Source: Oxalicibacterium flavum (lineage in GTDB: Bacteria > Pseudomonadota > Gammaproteobacteria > Burkholderiales > Burkholderiaceae_D). Taken from it: a stretch of 64,000 nucleotides of DNA. The position numbers and the translations under genes are program-made. The DNA is taken from assembly GCF_014635065.1 (NCBI RefSeq), contig NZ_BMCG01000003.1, forward strand, positions 310,001-374,000, in the 5' to 3' direction. Below, piece after piece: positions 36,672-46,278 of this stretch. How positions within the stretch are numbered: the first letter of the stretch is position 1; every line of letters starts with the position of its first letter. The notes beneath the pieces were generated by a model, which had not been told where the DNA came from, did not search any database, and worked only from the letters and a program-made list of their open reading frames with translations.

Positions 36672-38126
36672 TTACTGCGCCGGCGTTGCTACCGGAGCTG
36701 CAGGCACCGCCGCAGCGGTGGCCGTGTTCTCGAGAATGCCGCCGCCCAGCGAGCGGTACAGATCGACCGCATTGGTCAGGCGCAGCAGTCGTGCCTGCAC
36801 CAGCTCCTGCTCGGCGGAGAACAGTTCGCGCTGCGCGTCGAGCACGTCGAGCGAACTCGCGATGCCGTTCTCGAAGCGCTGGTCCGCCAGTTTCAGGCGT
36901 TGTGCCTGCGCATCCTGCACCTGCTGCTGTGCATCGATCTGCTCTTCCAGCAGGCCGCGCGCGACCAGCGCATCGGCCACTTCGCGGAAGGCGGTCTGGA
37001 TGCTCTTCTCGTAGTTGGCGACGGCGATGTTCTTGCGCACTTCGGTCAGGTTGAGGTTGGCGACATTGGCGCCGGCATGGAAGATCGGCAGCACCAGTTG
37101 CGGCGTGAACGACCAGGCGCGCGAACCGCTTTCGAACAGACCGTCGAGCGTGTTGCTGGCGGTGCCCACGCCCGCGGTCAGCGAGATGCGCGGGAAGAAC
37201 GCTGCGCGTGCGGCGCCGATGTTGGCATTGGCTGCCAGCAGGGTCTGCTCGGCGCTGCGGATGTCGGGGCGCTGCGTCAGCAGGTCCGAAGGCAGGCCGG
37301 CCGGCAGTTCGGTCACGATGTTCTGCGACGACAGCGGTTGCGGATCGGGCAGGCCGTCGAGCGGCTGGCCGACCAGCAGCGTCAGCGCATTCCATGCCTG
37401 CGCGCGCTGGCGCGCCATTGCAAGCTGCTGCACACGCGCGGTCTGCATCAAAGCCTGGTTCTGCTGCAGGTCGAGTGCCGACGAGGCGCCAACTTCGAAA
37501 CGCTGCTTGGCCAGATCGTAGGCCTTGCTGCGGCTTTCCAGCGTGCGCTGCGCGAGTTCCTGCTGCTCGGTGTAGGCGCGCTCGGCCAGATAGGCCTTGG
37601 CGACTTCCGCCACCAGACTGATCTGCGCTGCCTGGCGCGCTTCCTCGGTCGCCAGATAGCTGGCCAGGGCGGCATCGCTGAGGCTCTTCACACGACCGAA
37701 GAAATCGAGCTCGAACGAAGCCAGGCTCAATCCGACCTGGTAGTTGCTGCCGACCACGCTGGTGCCGGTCTGCGACAGCGAAGCCGGCGTACGGCCGCGG
37801 TTGCCGGTGGCGGTCGCATCGAAATGCGGCAGGCGGTCGGCGGCCTGGATGTTGTACAGCGCGCGCGCTTCCTCGATGCGCAGGGCCGCGACCCGCAGGT
37901 CGCGGTTGTTTTCCAGCGCACGGCCGATCAGTGCCTGCAGGCGCTGGTCGGGAAAGAAGTTGCGCCAGCCCAGTTCGGAAACCAGCTGCTGCTGATCGGC
38001 GGCGGTGGCCGCATGCTGCGGATAGTCAGCCGCGACCGGCGCGTCGGGACGCACGTACTTGGGCGCCATCGAACAGCCGCTCAGTACGCCGGCCGCGATC
38101 AGCGTCAGTGTGAGTTGCTTCATCAT
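36672..38126 (-). CDS. RND efflux outer-membrane channel lipoprotein (NodT/OprM family)
   Basis: A 484-residue TolC-like trimeric channel that completes the tripartite drug pump. The lipoprotein signal LIAAGVLSGCSMAPKY puts the lipidated cysteine near residue 18. WRNFFPDQRLQALIGRALEN and a matching repeat in the second half are the two outer-membrane efflux-protein repeats. The start overlaps the pump gene's stop by four bases, so it is the third gene of the operon. The last 20 residues are Ala/Pro/Val-rich. Confidence 0.93.
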   Translation of the reverse strand: MMKQLTLTLIAAGVLSGCSMAPKYVRPDAPVAADYPQHAATAADQQQLVSELGWRNFFPDQRLQALIGRALENNRDLRVAALRIEEARALYNIQAADRLPHFDATATGNRGRTPASLSQTGTSVVGSNYQVGLSLASFELDFFGRVKSLSDAALASYLATEEARQAAQISLVAEVAKAYLAERAYTEQQELAQRTLESRSKAYDLAKQRFEVGASSALDLQQNQALMQTARVQQLAMARQRAQAWNALTLLVGQPLDGLPDPQPLSSQNIVTELPAGLPSDLLTQRPDIRSAEQTLLAANANIGAARAAFFPRISLTAGVGTASNTLDGLFESGSRAWSFTPQLVLPIFHAGANVANLNLTEVRKNIAVANYEKSIQTAFREVADALVARGLLEEQIDAQQQVQDAQAQRLKLADQRFENGIASSLDVLDAQRELFSAEQELVQARLLRLTNAVDLYRSLGGGILENTATAAAVPAAPVATPAQ

Positions 38127-41100
38127 AATTCTTCATCCTCATTGCGTGGCTTGTTGGCCGCATACATGCGGCGTTGGCGTTCGCTGCCCTTGAATATGTT
38201 GCGGACCACCACGAAGAACACCGGCACCAGGAACACCGCCAGCACGGTCGCCGTGATCATGCCGCCCATCACGCCGGTACCGATGGCGCGCTGGCTGGCC
38301 GAGCCTGCGCCGGAGGCGATCACCAGCGGCAGCACGCCGAGGATGAAGGCCAGCGAGGTCATGATGATCGGGCGGAAACGCAGGTGAACCGCTTCCAGCG
38401 TCGCCTCGATCAGACCCTTGCCCTGCGCCTGCAGGTCCTTGGCGAACTCGATGATCAGGATCGCGTTCTTCGCTGACAGCCCCACCACCGTGATCATGCC
38501 GACCTTGAAGTACACGTCGTTCGGCATGCCGCGCAGCGTCACGCCGAGCAGTGCGCCGAGGATGCCGAGCGGCACCACCAGCATCACCGCGAACGGGATC
38601 GAGGTGCTTTCATACAAGGCCGCCAGCACCAGGAACACCGCGATCAGCGACAGCGCGTAGAGCGCCGGTGCCTGGTCGCCCGAGGTCTTCTCTTCCAGCG
38701 ACTGGCCGGTCCACTCGAAGCCGAAGCCCGGCGGCAGCTTGGTCATCAGGTTTTCCATTTCCGTCATCGCGTCGCCCGTGCTGTAGCCCGGCTTGGTGGC
38801 GCCGGAAATCTTCATCGCCGGGTAGCCGTTGTAGCGGATCAGTTGCACCGGACCGGTGATCCATTTCGACGTCACGAAGGACGAGAACGGAACCATGCCG
38901 CCCTGCGTATTGCGCGCGTACAGGTTCTTCAGATCTTCCGGTTGCAGACGGCGCGGGGAATCGGCCTGCACGATCACGCGCTGCTGACGGCCCTGGTTGG
39001 GGAAGTCGTTGACGTACGACGAACCGAGCAGGGTCGACAGCGTGGCGTTGATGGTGTCGAACGAGACGCCCAGCGAATTGGCCTTGTCGCGATCGATGTC
39101 CAGTTGCAGCTGCGGCGCATCTTCCAGACCTTCCGGACGCACGCCGGCCAGGATCGGGCTTTGCGCGGCCAGGCCCAGCAACTGGTTGCGTGCGGCGACC
39201 AGCGCTTCGTGGCCCTGACCAGAACGGTCCTGCAAGCGGAAGGTGAAGCCGGTGGCGTTACCCAGTTCGCGGATCGGCGGCGGATTCAGCGGATACACGA
39301 TGGCGTCCTTGATCTGCGAGAAGGCGCCGAAGGCCTTGGCCGCGATCTCGTCGGCCGACTGACCCTTGCCGCGCTCCTTCCAGTCCTTGAACGGCGTGAA
39401 CACGATACCCGCGTTCTGGCCGTTGCCCGAGAAGCTGAAGCCGGTGATGGCGACCACGTGCTGCACCGCCGGTTCGTTCATGTAGTAGTTCTCGATCTGC
39501 TTGATGACTTCCAGCGTACGACCGGTGCTGGCGCCTGCAGGCAGTTCGACGTTGGTGACGATGTAGCCCTGGTCCTCGTTCGGCAGGAACGAGGCCGGCA
39601 GACGCGCGTAGAGCAGCGCCACGCAGCCGATGATCAGGCCGTAGACGAGCATCCAGCGTCCGGTCTTGGTCAGCATGCGTGCCACGAAGCCCTGGTAGCC
39701 GGTCGTGGTGCTGTTGAAGCGGCGATTGAACCAGCCGAAGAAGCCGCGTTTCTCGTGATGTTCGCCTTTCGGAATCGGCTTCAGGATGGTGGCGCACAGG
39801 GCCGGCGTCAACGTGAACGCCATCAGCACCGAGAACACCATAGAGGCCGCGATCGACAGCGAGAACTGGCGATAGATGGCGCCCACCGCGCCGCCGAAGA
39901 AGGCCATCGGGATGAACACCGCGATCAGCACCAGTGTGATGCCGATCAGCGCACCCGAGATCTGGCCCATCGCCTTGCGTGTCGCATCGCGCGGCGACAG
40001 TCCTTCTTCCGCCATGATGCGTTCGACGTTCTCCACCACCACGATCGCATCGTCGACCAGAATACCGATCGCCAGCACCATGCCGAACATCGTCAGCACG
40101 TTGATCGAGAAACCGAACAGCATCATGGTCGCAAACGTGCCCGCCAGCGCCACCGGCACCACGATGGTCGGGATGATGGTGTAGCGCAGGTTCTGCAGGA
40201 ACAGATACATCACCAGGAACACCAGGATGATGGCTTCGATCAGGGTCTTCACGACTTCCTCGATCGAGATCTGCACGAACTTGGAGGTGTCGTACGGAAT
40301 GTCGTAGCGCACGCCGGCCGGGAAATACTTCGACAGCTCGTCCATCTTGGCGTGGACGAAGTTGGCGGTTTCCAGCGCGTTGGCGGTCGGCGACAGCTGC
40401 ACGCCGATAAAGGACGTCGGCTTGCCGTTCAGGCGGCCGGAGGTTGCGTACTGCTGGCCGCCGACCTCGACGCGCGCGACGTCGCGCAGGCGCACGCTCG
40501 AGCCGTCACGATTGGCGCGCAGCACGATGCTGCCGAATTCCTCGGGACTGGTCATCTGGCCGTTGACCACCACGGTCGCCGCGTACTGCTGATCGGTCGG
40601 GCTCGGCAGCTCGCCCAGCGTACCGCCGGCCACCAGCGCGTTCTGCGCGCGGATCGCGGCGGTGACGTCGGCCGGAGTGAGGTTCAGGCCGACCAGCTTG
40701 TTGGGATCGACCCAGATGCGCATCGCGCGTTCGGTACCGAACAGCTGCGCCTGGCCGACACCCGGCACGCGGCGGATCTCGTTGAGCACGTTGCGCGACA
40801 GATAGTCGCCGAGAGCGATTGGATCGAGCGAGTTGTCGGTCGAGGACAGGCCGATGAACAGCAGGAAGTTGCTGCGCGACTTGGTGACCTGCACGCCCTG
40901 TTGCGTGACCACCGACGGCAGACGCGCTTCCACGCGCTTGAGGCGGTTCTGCACGTCGACCGCGGCCAGATCGGGATTGGTTTCCGGCGTGAAGGTGACG
41001 GTGATCTGCACCTGGCCATTGGCCTGGCTTTGCGACTCGACGTACATCAGGCCGTCGGCGCCGTTCATTTCCTGCTCGATCAGGCTGGTGACGCTGTCGT

Positions 41101-41272
41101 CCAGCGTCTGCGCCGTTGCGCCCGGATAGTTGGCCGTGACCACGATGGCTGGCGGTGCAATGTTCGGATATTGCGCCACGGGCAGGAACTTGATCGACAG
41201 CGCCCCCGCCAGCAGGATGAAGATCGCCAGTACCCACGCGAATACCGGGCGATCGATGAAAAATTTACCCAT
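38123..41272 (-). CDS. RND multidrug efflux pump, AcrB/MexB type (HAE1)
   Basis: A 1049-residue proton-driven pump, the same length as E. coli AcrB. It starts MGKFFIDRPVFAWVLAIFIL and has twelve predicted membrane helices in two halves, each with a large periplasmic loop. The proton-relay stretch in the fourth helix reads GMVLAIGILVDDAIVVVENVERIM, with the paired aspartates. GLSAKNAILIIEFAKDLQ carries the partner lysine. Substrates cannot be predicted. Lies between the adaptor and channel genes with 12 bases and a 4-base overlap. Confidence 0.96.
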   Translation of the reverse strand: MGKFFIDRPVFAWVLAIFILLAGALSIKFLPVAQYPNIAPPAIVVTANYPGATAQTLDDSVTSLIEQEMNGADGLMYVESQSQANGQVQITVTFTPETNPDLAAVDVQNRLKRVEARLPSVVTQQGVQVTKSRSNFLLFIGLSSTDNSLDPIALGDYLSRNVLNEIRRVPGVGQAQLFGTERAMRIWVDPNKLVGLNLTPADVTAAIRAQNALVAGGTLGELPSPTDQQYAATVVVNGQMTSPEEFGSIVLRANRDGSSVRLRDVARVEVGGQQYATSGRLNGKPTSFIGVQLSPTANALETANFVHAKMDELSKYFPAGVRYDIPYDTSKFVQISIEEVVKTLIEAIILVFLVMYLFLQNLRYTIIPTIVVPVALAGTFATMMLFGFSINVLTMFGMVLAIGILVDDAIVVVENVERIMAEEGLSPRDATRKAMGQISGALIGITLVLIAVFIPMAFFGGAVGAIYRQFSLSIAASMVFSVLMAFTLTPALCATILKPIPKGEHHEKRGFFGWFNRRFNSTTTGYQGFVARMLTKTGRWMLVYGLIIGCVALLYARLPASFLPNEDQGYIVTNVELPAGASTGRTLEVIKQIENYYMNEPAVQHVVAITGFSFSGNGQNAGIVFTPFKDWKERGKGQSADEIAAKAFGAFSQIKDAIVYPLNPPPIRELGNATGFTFRLQDRSGQGHEALVAARNQLLGLAAQSPILAGVRPEGLEDAPQLQLDIDRDKANSLGVSFDTINATLSTLLGSSYVNDFPNQGRQQRVIVQADSPRRLQPEDLKNLYARNTQGGMVPFSSFVTSKWITGPVQLIRYNGYPAMKISGATKPGYSTGDAMTEMENLMTKLPPGFGFEWTGQSLEEKTSGDQAPALYALSLIAVFLVLAALYESTSIPFAVMLVVPLGILGALLGVTLRGMPNDVYFKVGMITVVGLSAKNAILIIEFAKDLQAQGKGLIEATLEAVHLRFRPIIMTSLAFILGVLPLVIASGAGSASQRAIGTGVMGGMITATVLAVFLVPVFFVVVRNIFKGSERQRRMYAANKPRNEDEEL

Positions 41273-41284
41273 TACGGTACTCCC

Positions 41285-42508
41285 TTACTTCGTTGCGGGT
41301 TGGTCTGCCTTGTCTGCGGGTGCAGCTTTCTCGGCGGGGGCTGCCTCGCTGGCGGGTGCATTGCCGGCAGCCGGGTCTTTCCAGGGAACCGGCGTGACGA
41401 CGGCGCCCGGCTGCACCTTCTGCAGGCCTTCGACGATCACGCGGTCGCCGGCCTTGAGGCCGCTTTCCACGATCCAGCTGTTGTCATGCGAGGAGCCGGT
41501 CTTGATCGGGCGGCTGGTGACCTTGTTCTCGGCATCGACCACCAGCACGGCGGAGCCGGCCGGAGTCTGCATCACGGCGCGTTGCGGCACGGCCAGTGCA
41601 TTCTCGTTGACGGCCTGTTCGACACGCGCACGCACGTACATGCCAGGCAGCAGGGTGCGGTCAGGGTTCGGGAACTCGGCGCGCAGCGCGACCGCGCCCG
41701 AGGTTTCATCCACGGTCAGGTCGGAGAACAGCAGCTTGCCGGCACGCGGATATTCGGTACCGTCTTCCGTCACCAGCGTGATCTTGATCTGGCCCTTGCC
41801 GGCGCTCTTCAGCTGGCCATCGGCCATCGCGCGCTGCAGTTTCAGGATGTCGGTGCTCGACTGCGTCATGTTCAGGTAGATCGGATCGATCTGTTGCACC
41901 ACGGCCAGCGGCGTGGCTTCGTTCTGGCCGACCAGCGCGCCTTCGGTCACCAGCGCGCGGCCGATGCGGCCCGAGATCGGCGAGGTCACGTTGGCGTAGC
42001 CGAGCGACAGGCGCGCGTTTTCACGTGCCGCCTTGGCAGAGGCCAGATCGGCGATGGCCTGCTTCTCGGCGGCGACCACGTCATCGTATTCCTGCTTGCT
42101 GATGGCGTTGGTTTCGACCAGCGGCTTGTAGCGCTTGGCTTTCAGCTGGTTCTGCAGCAGCGTCGCTTCGGCGCGTTCCACCGCGGCGTTGGCGCTGTTG
42201 TAGTTGGCCTGGAATTGCGCGGGATCGATCTGATAGAGCAATTCGCCAGCCTTGACGTCGCTGCCTTCACGGAAGTTGCGTTTGAGTACGATGCCCGCCA
42301 CGCGCGCGCGCACTTCGGCGATGCGGCTCGACTCGAGACGACCCGGAAGTTCGTTGGTGACGGCCAGCGGGGCGGGGGTGACGGTGACGATCGAGACTTC
42401 AGGCGGGGGCGGCGCAGCGGGTGCTTCGGATTTTCCGCCGCAGGCGGCGAGGGCAAAAATCAGGGCAAGGCTTGCGCTGATGCGCGTCAAACGGGGAAGT
42501 GAATTCAT
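41285..42508 (-). CDS. RND efflux periplasmic adaptor lipoprotein, AcrA/MexA type
   Basis: A 407-residue membrane-fusion protein bridging pump and channel. The lipoprotein signal is LIFALAACGGKSEAP, with the cysteine near residue 22. The lipoyl/barrel-sandwich halves flank an alpha-hairpin (about residues 95-165). VVQQIDPIYLNMTQSS, LFSDLTVDETSGAVALRAEF and LLPGMYVRARVEQ are typical. The tail is Ala/Pro/Glu/Lys-rich. The ATG at 42508 gives a proper signal; a longer frame does not. First gene of the operon, facing the TetR regulator across the AcrR-like palindrome. Confidence 0.95.
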   Translation of the reverse strand: MNSLPRLTRISASLALIFALAACGGKSEAPAAPPPPEVSIVTVTPAPLAVTNELPGRLESSRIAEVRARVAGIVLKRNFREGSDVKAGELLYQIDPAQFQANYNSANAAVERAEATLLQNQLKAKRYKPLVETNAISKQEYDDVVAAEKQAIADLASAKAARENARLSLGYANVTSPISGRIGRALVTEGALVGQNEATPLAVVQQIDPIYLNMTQSSTDILKLQRAMADGQLKSAGKGQIKITLVTEDGTEYPRAGKLLFSDLTVDETSGAVALRAEFPNPDRTLLPGMYVRARVEQAVNENALAVPQRAVMQTPAGSAVLVVDAENKVTSRPIKTGSSHDNSWIVESGLKAGDRVIVEGLQKVQPGAVVTPVPWKDPAAGNAPASEAAPAEKAAPADKADQPATK

Positions 42509-42638
42509 ATACGTCTCGCACGATAGATAAAGTCGCTGCCGGAAATCGACAGATCCAGAAAACGGGTAAGGCAGAAAAGAGACTCGGCACGGGCTGTTGC
42601 GGCTGTGCTTTTTGCTGAACGGCTGCAAGTCGAGTATT

Positions 42639-42664
42639 ATACATACATTCGCGAATGTATGTAT
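42639..42664. promoter_or_regulatory. Perfect 26-bp palindromic operator, AcrR-box type
   Basis: The bases form a perfect inverted repeat around TTCGCGAA (42648-42655), each arm reading ATACATACATTCG outward to inward. The E. coli AcrR operator, from memory, has the same TACATACATT arms. It lies in the gap between the efflux operon and the divergent tetR-family gene, so one repressor site can control both. Confidence 0.88.
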
Positions 42665-42740
42665 TCATGGCAACCCTGGCGCAAAAAACGCTTCAGCATA
42701 GCGAAAATACAAAAAGCATGTGAGAGGAGATTAAATCCAG

Positions 42741-43382
42741 ATGGCACGAGCAACAAAGGAAGAAGCGCTTGAAACACGCAACCGCATCATCGATGCGGCG
42801 GAAGAGGTTTTTTATGCGCGCGGCCTTGCCCAGACTTCGCTGGCTGATGTTGCCGTGGCTGCCGATGTGACGCGCGGCGCGATCTATTGGCATTTCAAGA
42901 ACAAGGCCGACCTGTTCGAGGCGATGGCCGATCGTGTCTGCCTGCCGATGGAATCGCTGATGAACACGCCGCTCGAGCAGTATGCGAACGATCCGCTCGG
43001 CCATCTGCGCAGCACCTGGATTCATCTGCTGCACGACGCCGCGCAGAACGAGCGCACGCGTCGCGTGCTCGACATTCTCTTCCTCAAGTGCGAACTGGTG
43101 GATCGCAACGATCCGATCTGGATACGCCAGCAGGCCTGCTACCTGAGCGGACTCGACAACATGGAGCGCATCCTCAAGGATGCGATCGTGCTCAAGCAGC
43201 TGCCGGCCGACCTGAACACGCGGCTGGCGGTGCTGACCCTGCATGGGCAGGTGATCGGCCTGCTGATGAACTGGCTGTTCTGCCCGGATGCCTTCGACCT
43301 GGCGGAGGTGGCCGAACAGGTCATCGACACCTGCATCGACAGCCTGCGCTATGCGCCGTCGCAGCGTTTGAAGCAGGCATGA
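42741..43382 (+). CDS. acrR: TetR/AcrR-family repressor of the adjacent RND operon
   Basis: A 213-residue TetR-family regulator. The N-terminal helix-turn-helix is TRNRIIDAAEEVFYARGLAQ with TSLADVAVAADVTRGAIYWH and FKNKADLFEAM, very close to AcrR/MexR-type TtgR and BpeR proteins. The C-terminal ligand domain includes RRVLDILFLKCELVD. It is divergent from the adaptor gene, with the palindromic operator between them. Repression of its own gene and the pump, relieved by toxic compounds, is inferred from AcrR and TtgR. Confidence 0.93.
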   Translation: MARATKEEALETRNRIIDAAEEVFYARGLAQTSLADVAVAADVTRGAIYWHFKNKADLFEAMADRVCLPMESLMNTPLEQYANDPLGHLRSTWIHLLHDAAQNERTRRVLDILFLKCELVDRNDPIWIRQQACYLSGLDNMERILKDAIVLKQLPADLNTRLAVLTLHGQVIGLLMNWLFCPDAFDLAEVAEQVIDTCIDSLRYAPSQRLKQA

Positions 43383-43422
43383 TGGAGAAGGGCGGCGCGA
43401 TGCGGGAGGTTCGATCCCGCGT

Positions 43423-44730
43423 TCAGCGGGCAGCGGGGGCTTGCAGCAGCGTGTTGATGCGCACCAGATCGTCTTCCTGCAGCACGCCGGCCGCAGACTT
43501 CAGACGCAGTGCATTGACCAGCGTGTCGTAGCGCGCCACCGCCAGGTCGCGCTGGGTCGCGTACAGCTGGCGTTGCGCATCGAGCACGTCGAGGTTGATG
43601 CGGATGCCGACCTCGTATCCCACGCGATTCGATTCCAGTGCCGAGGCGCTCGAGCGCTCGGCCGCTTCCAGCGCCTTGACCTGCGCCAGTCCGCTGGTGA
43701 CTCCCGACCATGCCTGCCGCGCGCTCTGCGCGGCGATCCGGCGCGACGATTCGAGATCGGCGCGCGCCTTGTCTTCCAGCGCGATCGCCTGCCGCACGCG
43801 GCTGGTGACGGCAAAGCCGCTGTAGAGCGGGATCGACCATTGCACGCCGACCGAGGTGGTCGGCCCGGTACCGTTCTGGTCCAGGATGTTGTTGCGTTGC
43901 CGCGTGTCGCTGCGGCTCGCCACCAGGTCCACGGTCGGGTAATGGCCGGCACGGTTGCGCGTGATGTCGCGCTGCGCGATCTGCAGCGCCAGCTGGCGGC
44001 TGATCACGTCCAGATTGCCTTCTTCCGCCTGCGCGACCCAGGGCGCCATCTGCATCGGCTGCGGCGGCTGCAGCTCGGCGTCGGCACGCAGCGTCGCCAG
44101 CGCGCCGGCAGGATTGCCCGTCAATTGCTCGAGCGCGGCGCGCTTGATCTCGAGATCGCTCCGCGCTGCCAGTTCCTGCGCCGAAGCCAGGTCGTGGCGC
44201 GCCTGCGCCTCATGCGTATCGGTGATGGTCGCGGTGCCGACCTCGAAGTTGCGCTTGGCCGATGCCAGCTGTTCCTCGATCGCGGTCATCTGCGCGCGCA
44301 GCGAGGCCAGCGTGTCCTGCGCTGCGAGCACGTCGAAATAGGCCTGCGCCACGCGCAGGATCAGGTCCTGGCCGGCGAAGGTGAACGCGGTCTCGCTGAC
44401 GGCTGTCTGTAGTTTTCCCTGTTCGTAGTTCTGCCATGCTGCCGGATCGATGAGCGGCTGGGACAGCGACAGCGAATAGCCGCGCGAACTGTACTCGGGC
44501 ACGCCATCGCGCCGCACGCGCTCGTTGGCGCCGGAAATGCCGATCAGCGGCAGCAGGCCGGCGCGGCCCTGCACGGTCGCTTCCTGGCCGGCGGCGAGTT
44601 GCGCACGTGCGCTGGCATAGACGGCATCGTTGACGAGCGCATCGCGATAGGCCTGCAGCAGATCGGTGGCGGAAGCCGCCATGGACAGGGAGAAGCCGGC
44701 GCACAGGGAGAAAAGCTTCAGCAGACGCAT
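43423..44730 (-). CDS. tolC: TolC-family outer-membrane channel
   Basis: A 435-residue TolC-type outer-membrane protein for type I secretion and efflux. The signal peptide (1-22) ends SMAASATDLLQAYRDALVND. The two halves contain LSLSQPLIDPAAWQNYEQGK and VQWSIPLYSGFAVTSRVRQA, the paired beta-strand segments of TolC, between long coiled-coil helices. It lacks a lipoprotein cysteine and is distinct from the RND-linked channel at 36672. The ATG at 44730 is chosen for the signal peptide. It follows a rhodanese gene by 23 bases and a methyltransferase gene before that; this pcm-rhodanese-tolC order is common in Burkholderiales and often continues with waaA. Confidence 0.92.
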   Translation of the reverse strand: MRLLKLFSLCAGFSLSMAASATDLLQAYRDALVNDAVYASARAQLAAGQEATVQGRAGLLPLIGISGANERVRRDGVPEYSSRGYSLSLSQPLIDPAAWQNYEQGKLQTAVSETAFTFAGQDLILRVAQAYFDVLAAQDTLASLRAQMTAIEEQLASAKRNFEVGTATITDTHEAQARHDLASAQELAARSDLEIKRAALEQLTGNPAGALATLRADAELQPPQPMQMAPWVAQAEEGNLDVISRQLALQIAQRDITRNRAGHYPTVDLVASRSDTRQRNNILDQNGTGPTTSVGVQWSIPLYSGFAVTSRVRQAIALEDKARADLESSRRIAAQSARQAWSGVTSGLAQVKALEAAERSSASALESNRVGYEVGIRINLDVLDAQRQLYATQRDLAVARYDTLVNALRLKSAAGVLQEDDLVRINTLLQAPAAR

Positions 44731-44753
44731 CGCGTGGTCCCGGCGCGGCGGGT

Positions 44754-45077
44754 TCAGTAGGTGGGCATGGCAGGATCGACCTGCTGCGCCCACGCATGAA
44801 TGCCGCCGCTGAGATTGATGACCTGGGTAAAGCCGTTGGCTTCGAGGAAGTGCGCGACCCGCAGGCTGCGCATGCCGTGATGGCAGATGCAGACGACGGG
44901 CGTCTCGCGATCGAGCCGGTCGATTTCACCGGGAATGGTGTTCATGGGAATCGAGACCGAACCATCGATGCGGCAGGTCTGGAATTCCCAGGGTTCGCGC
45001 ACGTCCAGCAACAGAGGACTGTTGGCGGAAGATTCGGCGATGAGCGCGGCGACTTCCGGTGCAGTCAACTGTTGCAT
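44754..45077 (-). CDS. Single-domain rhodanese-like sulfurtransferase
   Basis: A 107-residue rhodanese domain that transfers sulfane sulfur through a cysteine. The active loop is [20 protein letters not shown], giving [26 protein letters not shown] is the family's first motif, and [17 protein letters not shown] ends it. Cytoplasmic. Acceptor unknown. 19 bases separate it from the Pcm-type gene upstream. Confidence 0.92.
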   Translation of the reverse strand: MQQLTAPEVAALIAESSANSPLLLDVREPWEFQTCRIDGSVSIPMNTIPGEIDRLDRETPVVCICHHGMRSLRVAHFLEANGFTQVINLSGGIHAWAQQVDPAMPTY

Positions 45078-45096
45078 GTGCGTGCCTTTTTCCGGT

Positions 45097-45762
45097 TCAG
45101 AATTTGAAGGGCGATGGTGCCGGCACGTTGCGCAGCGGCTTGACGATGGTCTCGAACTTGCCGACCGTGTCGAAATTGACTTCCGAGGTGCGCGTGATGA
45201 TCTGCGCCGTCATCGCCGGCAGCGTGCCGACCACGACGAACATGCGGCCGCCGACCTTCAACTGCGCCAGCAGGCCTTCCGGCACCACCGGCACCGAACC
45301 GGACACCACGATCACGTCGTACGGCGCGTTCGGCTGCACCAGGCCCTTGTAGCCCTGGGCGGCATCGCCTTCGGCAACTTCGACGTTGGTCACGCCATAG
45401 TCGGCCAGGTTCTTCTCGGCCATGGCCTTCAGTTCGGGATTGATCTCGACCGTCGTCACGTGGCGCGCCTTGTGCGCCAGCAGTGCCGCCATGTAGCCGG
45501 AGCCGGCACCGATCTCGAGCACGTTCTCGTGTTTCTGCACCGCCAGTTCCTGCATGATGCGCGCCTCGAGCTTGGGCGTCAGCATGTTCTCGCCGCCCGG
45601 CAGCGGGATTTCGCTGTCGGCAAAGGCAAGCGCGCGGTAGGCGGCCGGCACGAAGGCCTCGCGCTTGACGACGACGAGGAGATCCAGCACGTCCGTATCC
45701 AGCACGTCCCACGGACGGATCTGCTGTTCGATCATGTTGAAACGGGCTTGTTCGATATTCAT
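45097..45762 (-). CDS. Protein-L-isoaspartate O-methyltransferase family protein
   Basis: A 221-residue SAM-dependent methyltransferase related to Pcm. SAM-binding motif I is [20 protein letters not shown], motif post-I is [18 protein letters not shown], and the family start is [18 protein letters not shown]. The TP-ML segment near residue 60 ([14 protein letters not shown]) partly keeps the isoaspartyl-binding motif. Some of these proteins, located with tolC, may not repair isoaspartate; activity is not certain. Confidence 0.87.
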   Translation of the reverse strand: MNIEQARFNMIEQQIRPWDVLDTDVLDLLVVVKREAFVPAAYRALAFADSEIPLPGGENMLTPKLEARIMQELAVQKHENVLEIGAGSGYMAALLAHKARHVTTVEINPELKAMAEKNLADYGVTNVEVAEGDAAQGYKGLVQPNAPYDVIVVSGSVPVVPEGLLAQLKVGGRMFVVVGTLPAMTAQIITRTSEVNFDTVGKFETIVKPLRNVPAPSPFKF

Positions 45763-45957
45763 GGCGATGGCTTGGTAACGAAAAGAAGGAAAGACGGCAT
45801 TTTAGCAAAGGATACGTGCCGGATCGCAACAGCTTCGCCTTTTCCGGCCCGGTGCGGCGGACAAAAACGGCGATGCCGGCAAAACGATGCGGCGCCCGGT
45901 GCCGACGGCACGTTAAAATGCGGTCTGTCCGTACTTTTTCCCGTTCCGGTTTATTGC

Positions 45958-46230
45958 ATGATGGTCAATGAGGCGCCGGCCTGCCGCCCCGACTGCGGTG
46001 CCTGCTGCACCGCACCGTCGATTTCCTCCGCGATTCCCGGCATGCCGCTGGGCAAGCCGGCCGGCATGCGCTGCGTGCAGCTCGACGAGGTCAACCGCTG
46101 CCGCATCTTCGGCCGCCCCGAGCGGCCGGCGGTATGCGCGAGCCTGCAGCCGGAACCGGAGATGTGCGGCGCCACGCGGGCGCATGCGATGCGCTTCCTG
46201 ACGCGGCTCGAGCAATTGACGGCAGCATGA
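45958..46230 (+). CDS. YkgJ-type cysteine-cluster protein (putative Fe/Zn chelator)
   Basis: A 90-residue protein of the YkgJ/CxxCxxCC family. Cysteines at [36 protein letters not shown] and MCGATRA match the pattern of a zinc or iron-chelating domain. It starts with tandem ATGs at 45958 and 45961. No partner is evident; recQ begins 48 bases downstream. Role in metal homeostasis is inferred by family only. Confidence 0.85.
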   Translation: MMVNEAPACRPDCGACCTAPSISSAIPGMPLGKPAGMRCVQLDEVNRCRIFGRPERPAVCASLQPEPEMCGATRAHAMRFLTRLEQLTAA

Positions 46231-46278
46231 ACGCCAACACCGTATCCAGCAACACCAACGACAAGAACCGAACCGCCG

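Noticed and set aside
38843..42502. Very long plus-strand open frame (about 1219 codons) opposite the RND pump and adaptor genes
   Set aside because: High-GC antisense shadow of the efflux genes. Its product is Arg/His/Gln-rich without domains, and the opposite strand carries unmistakable families.
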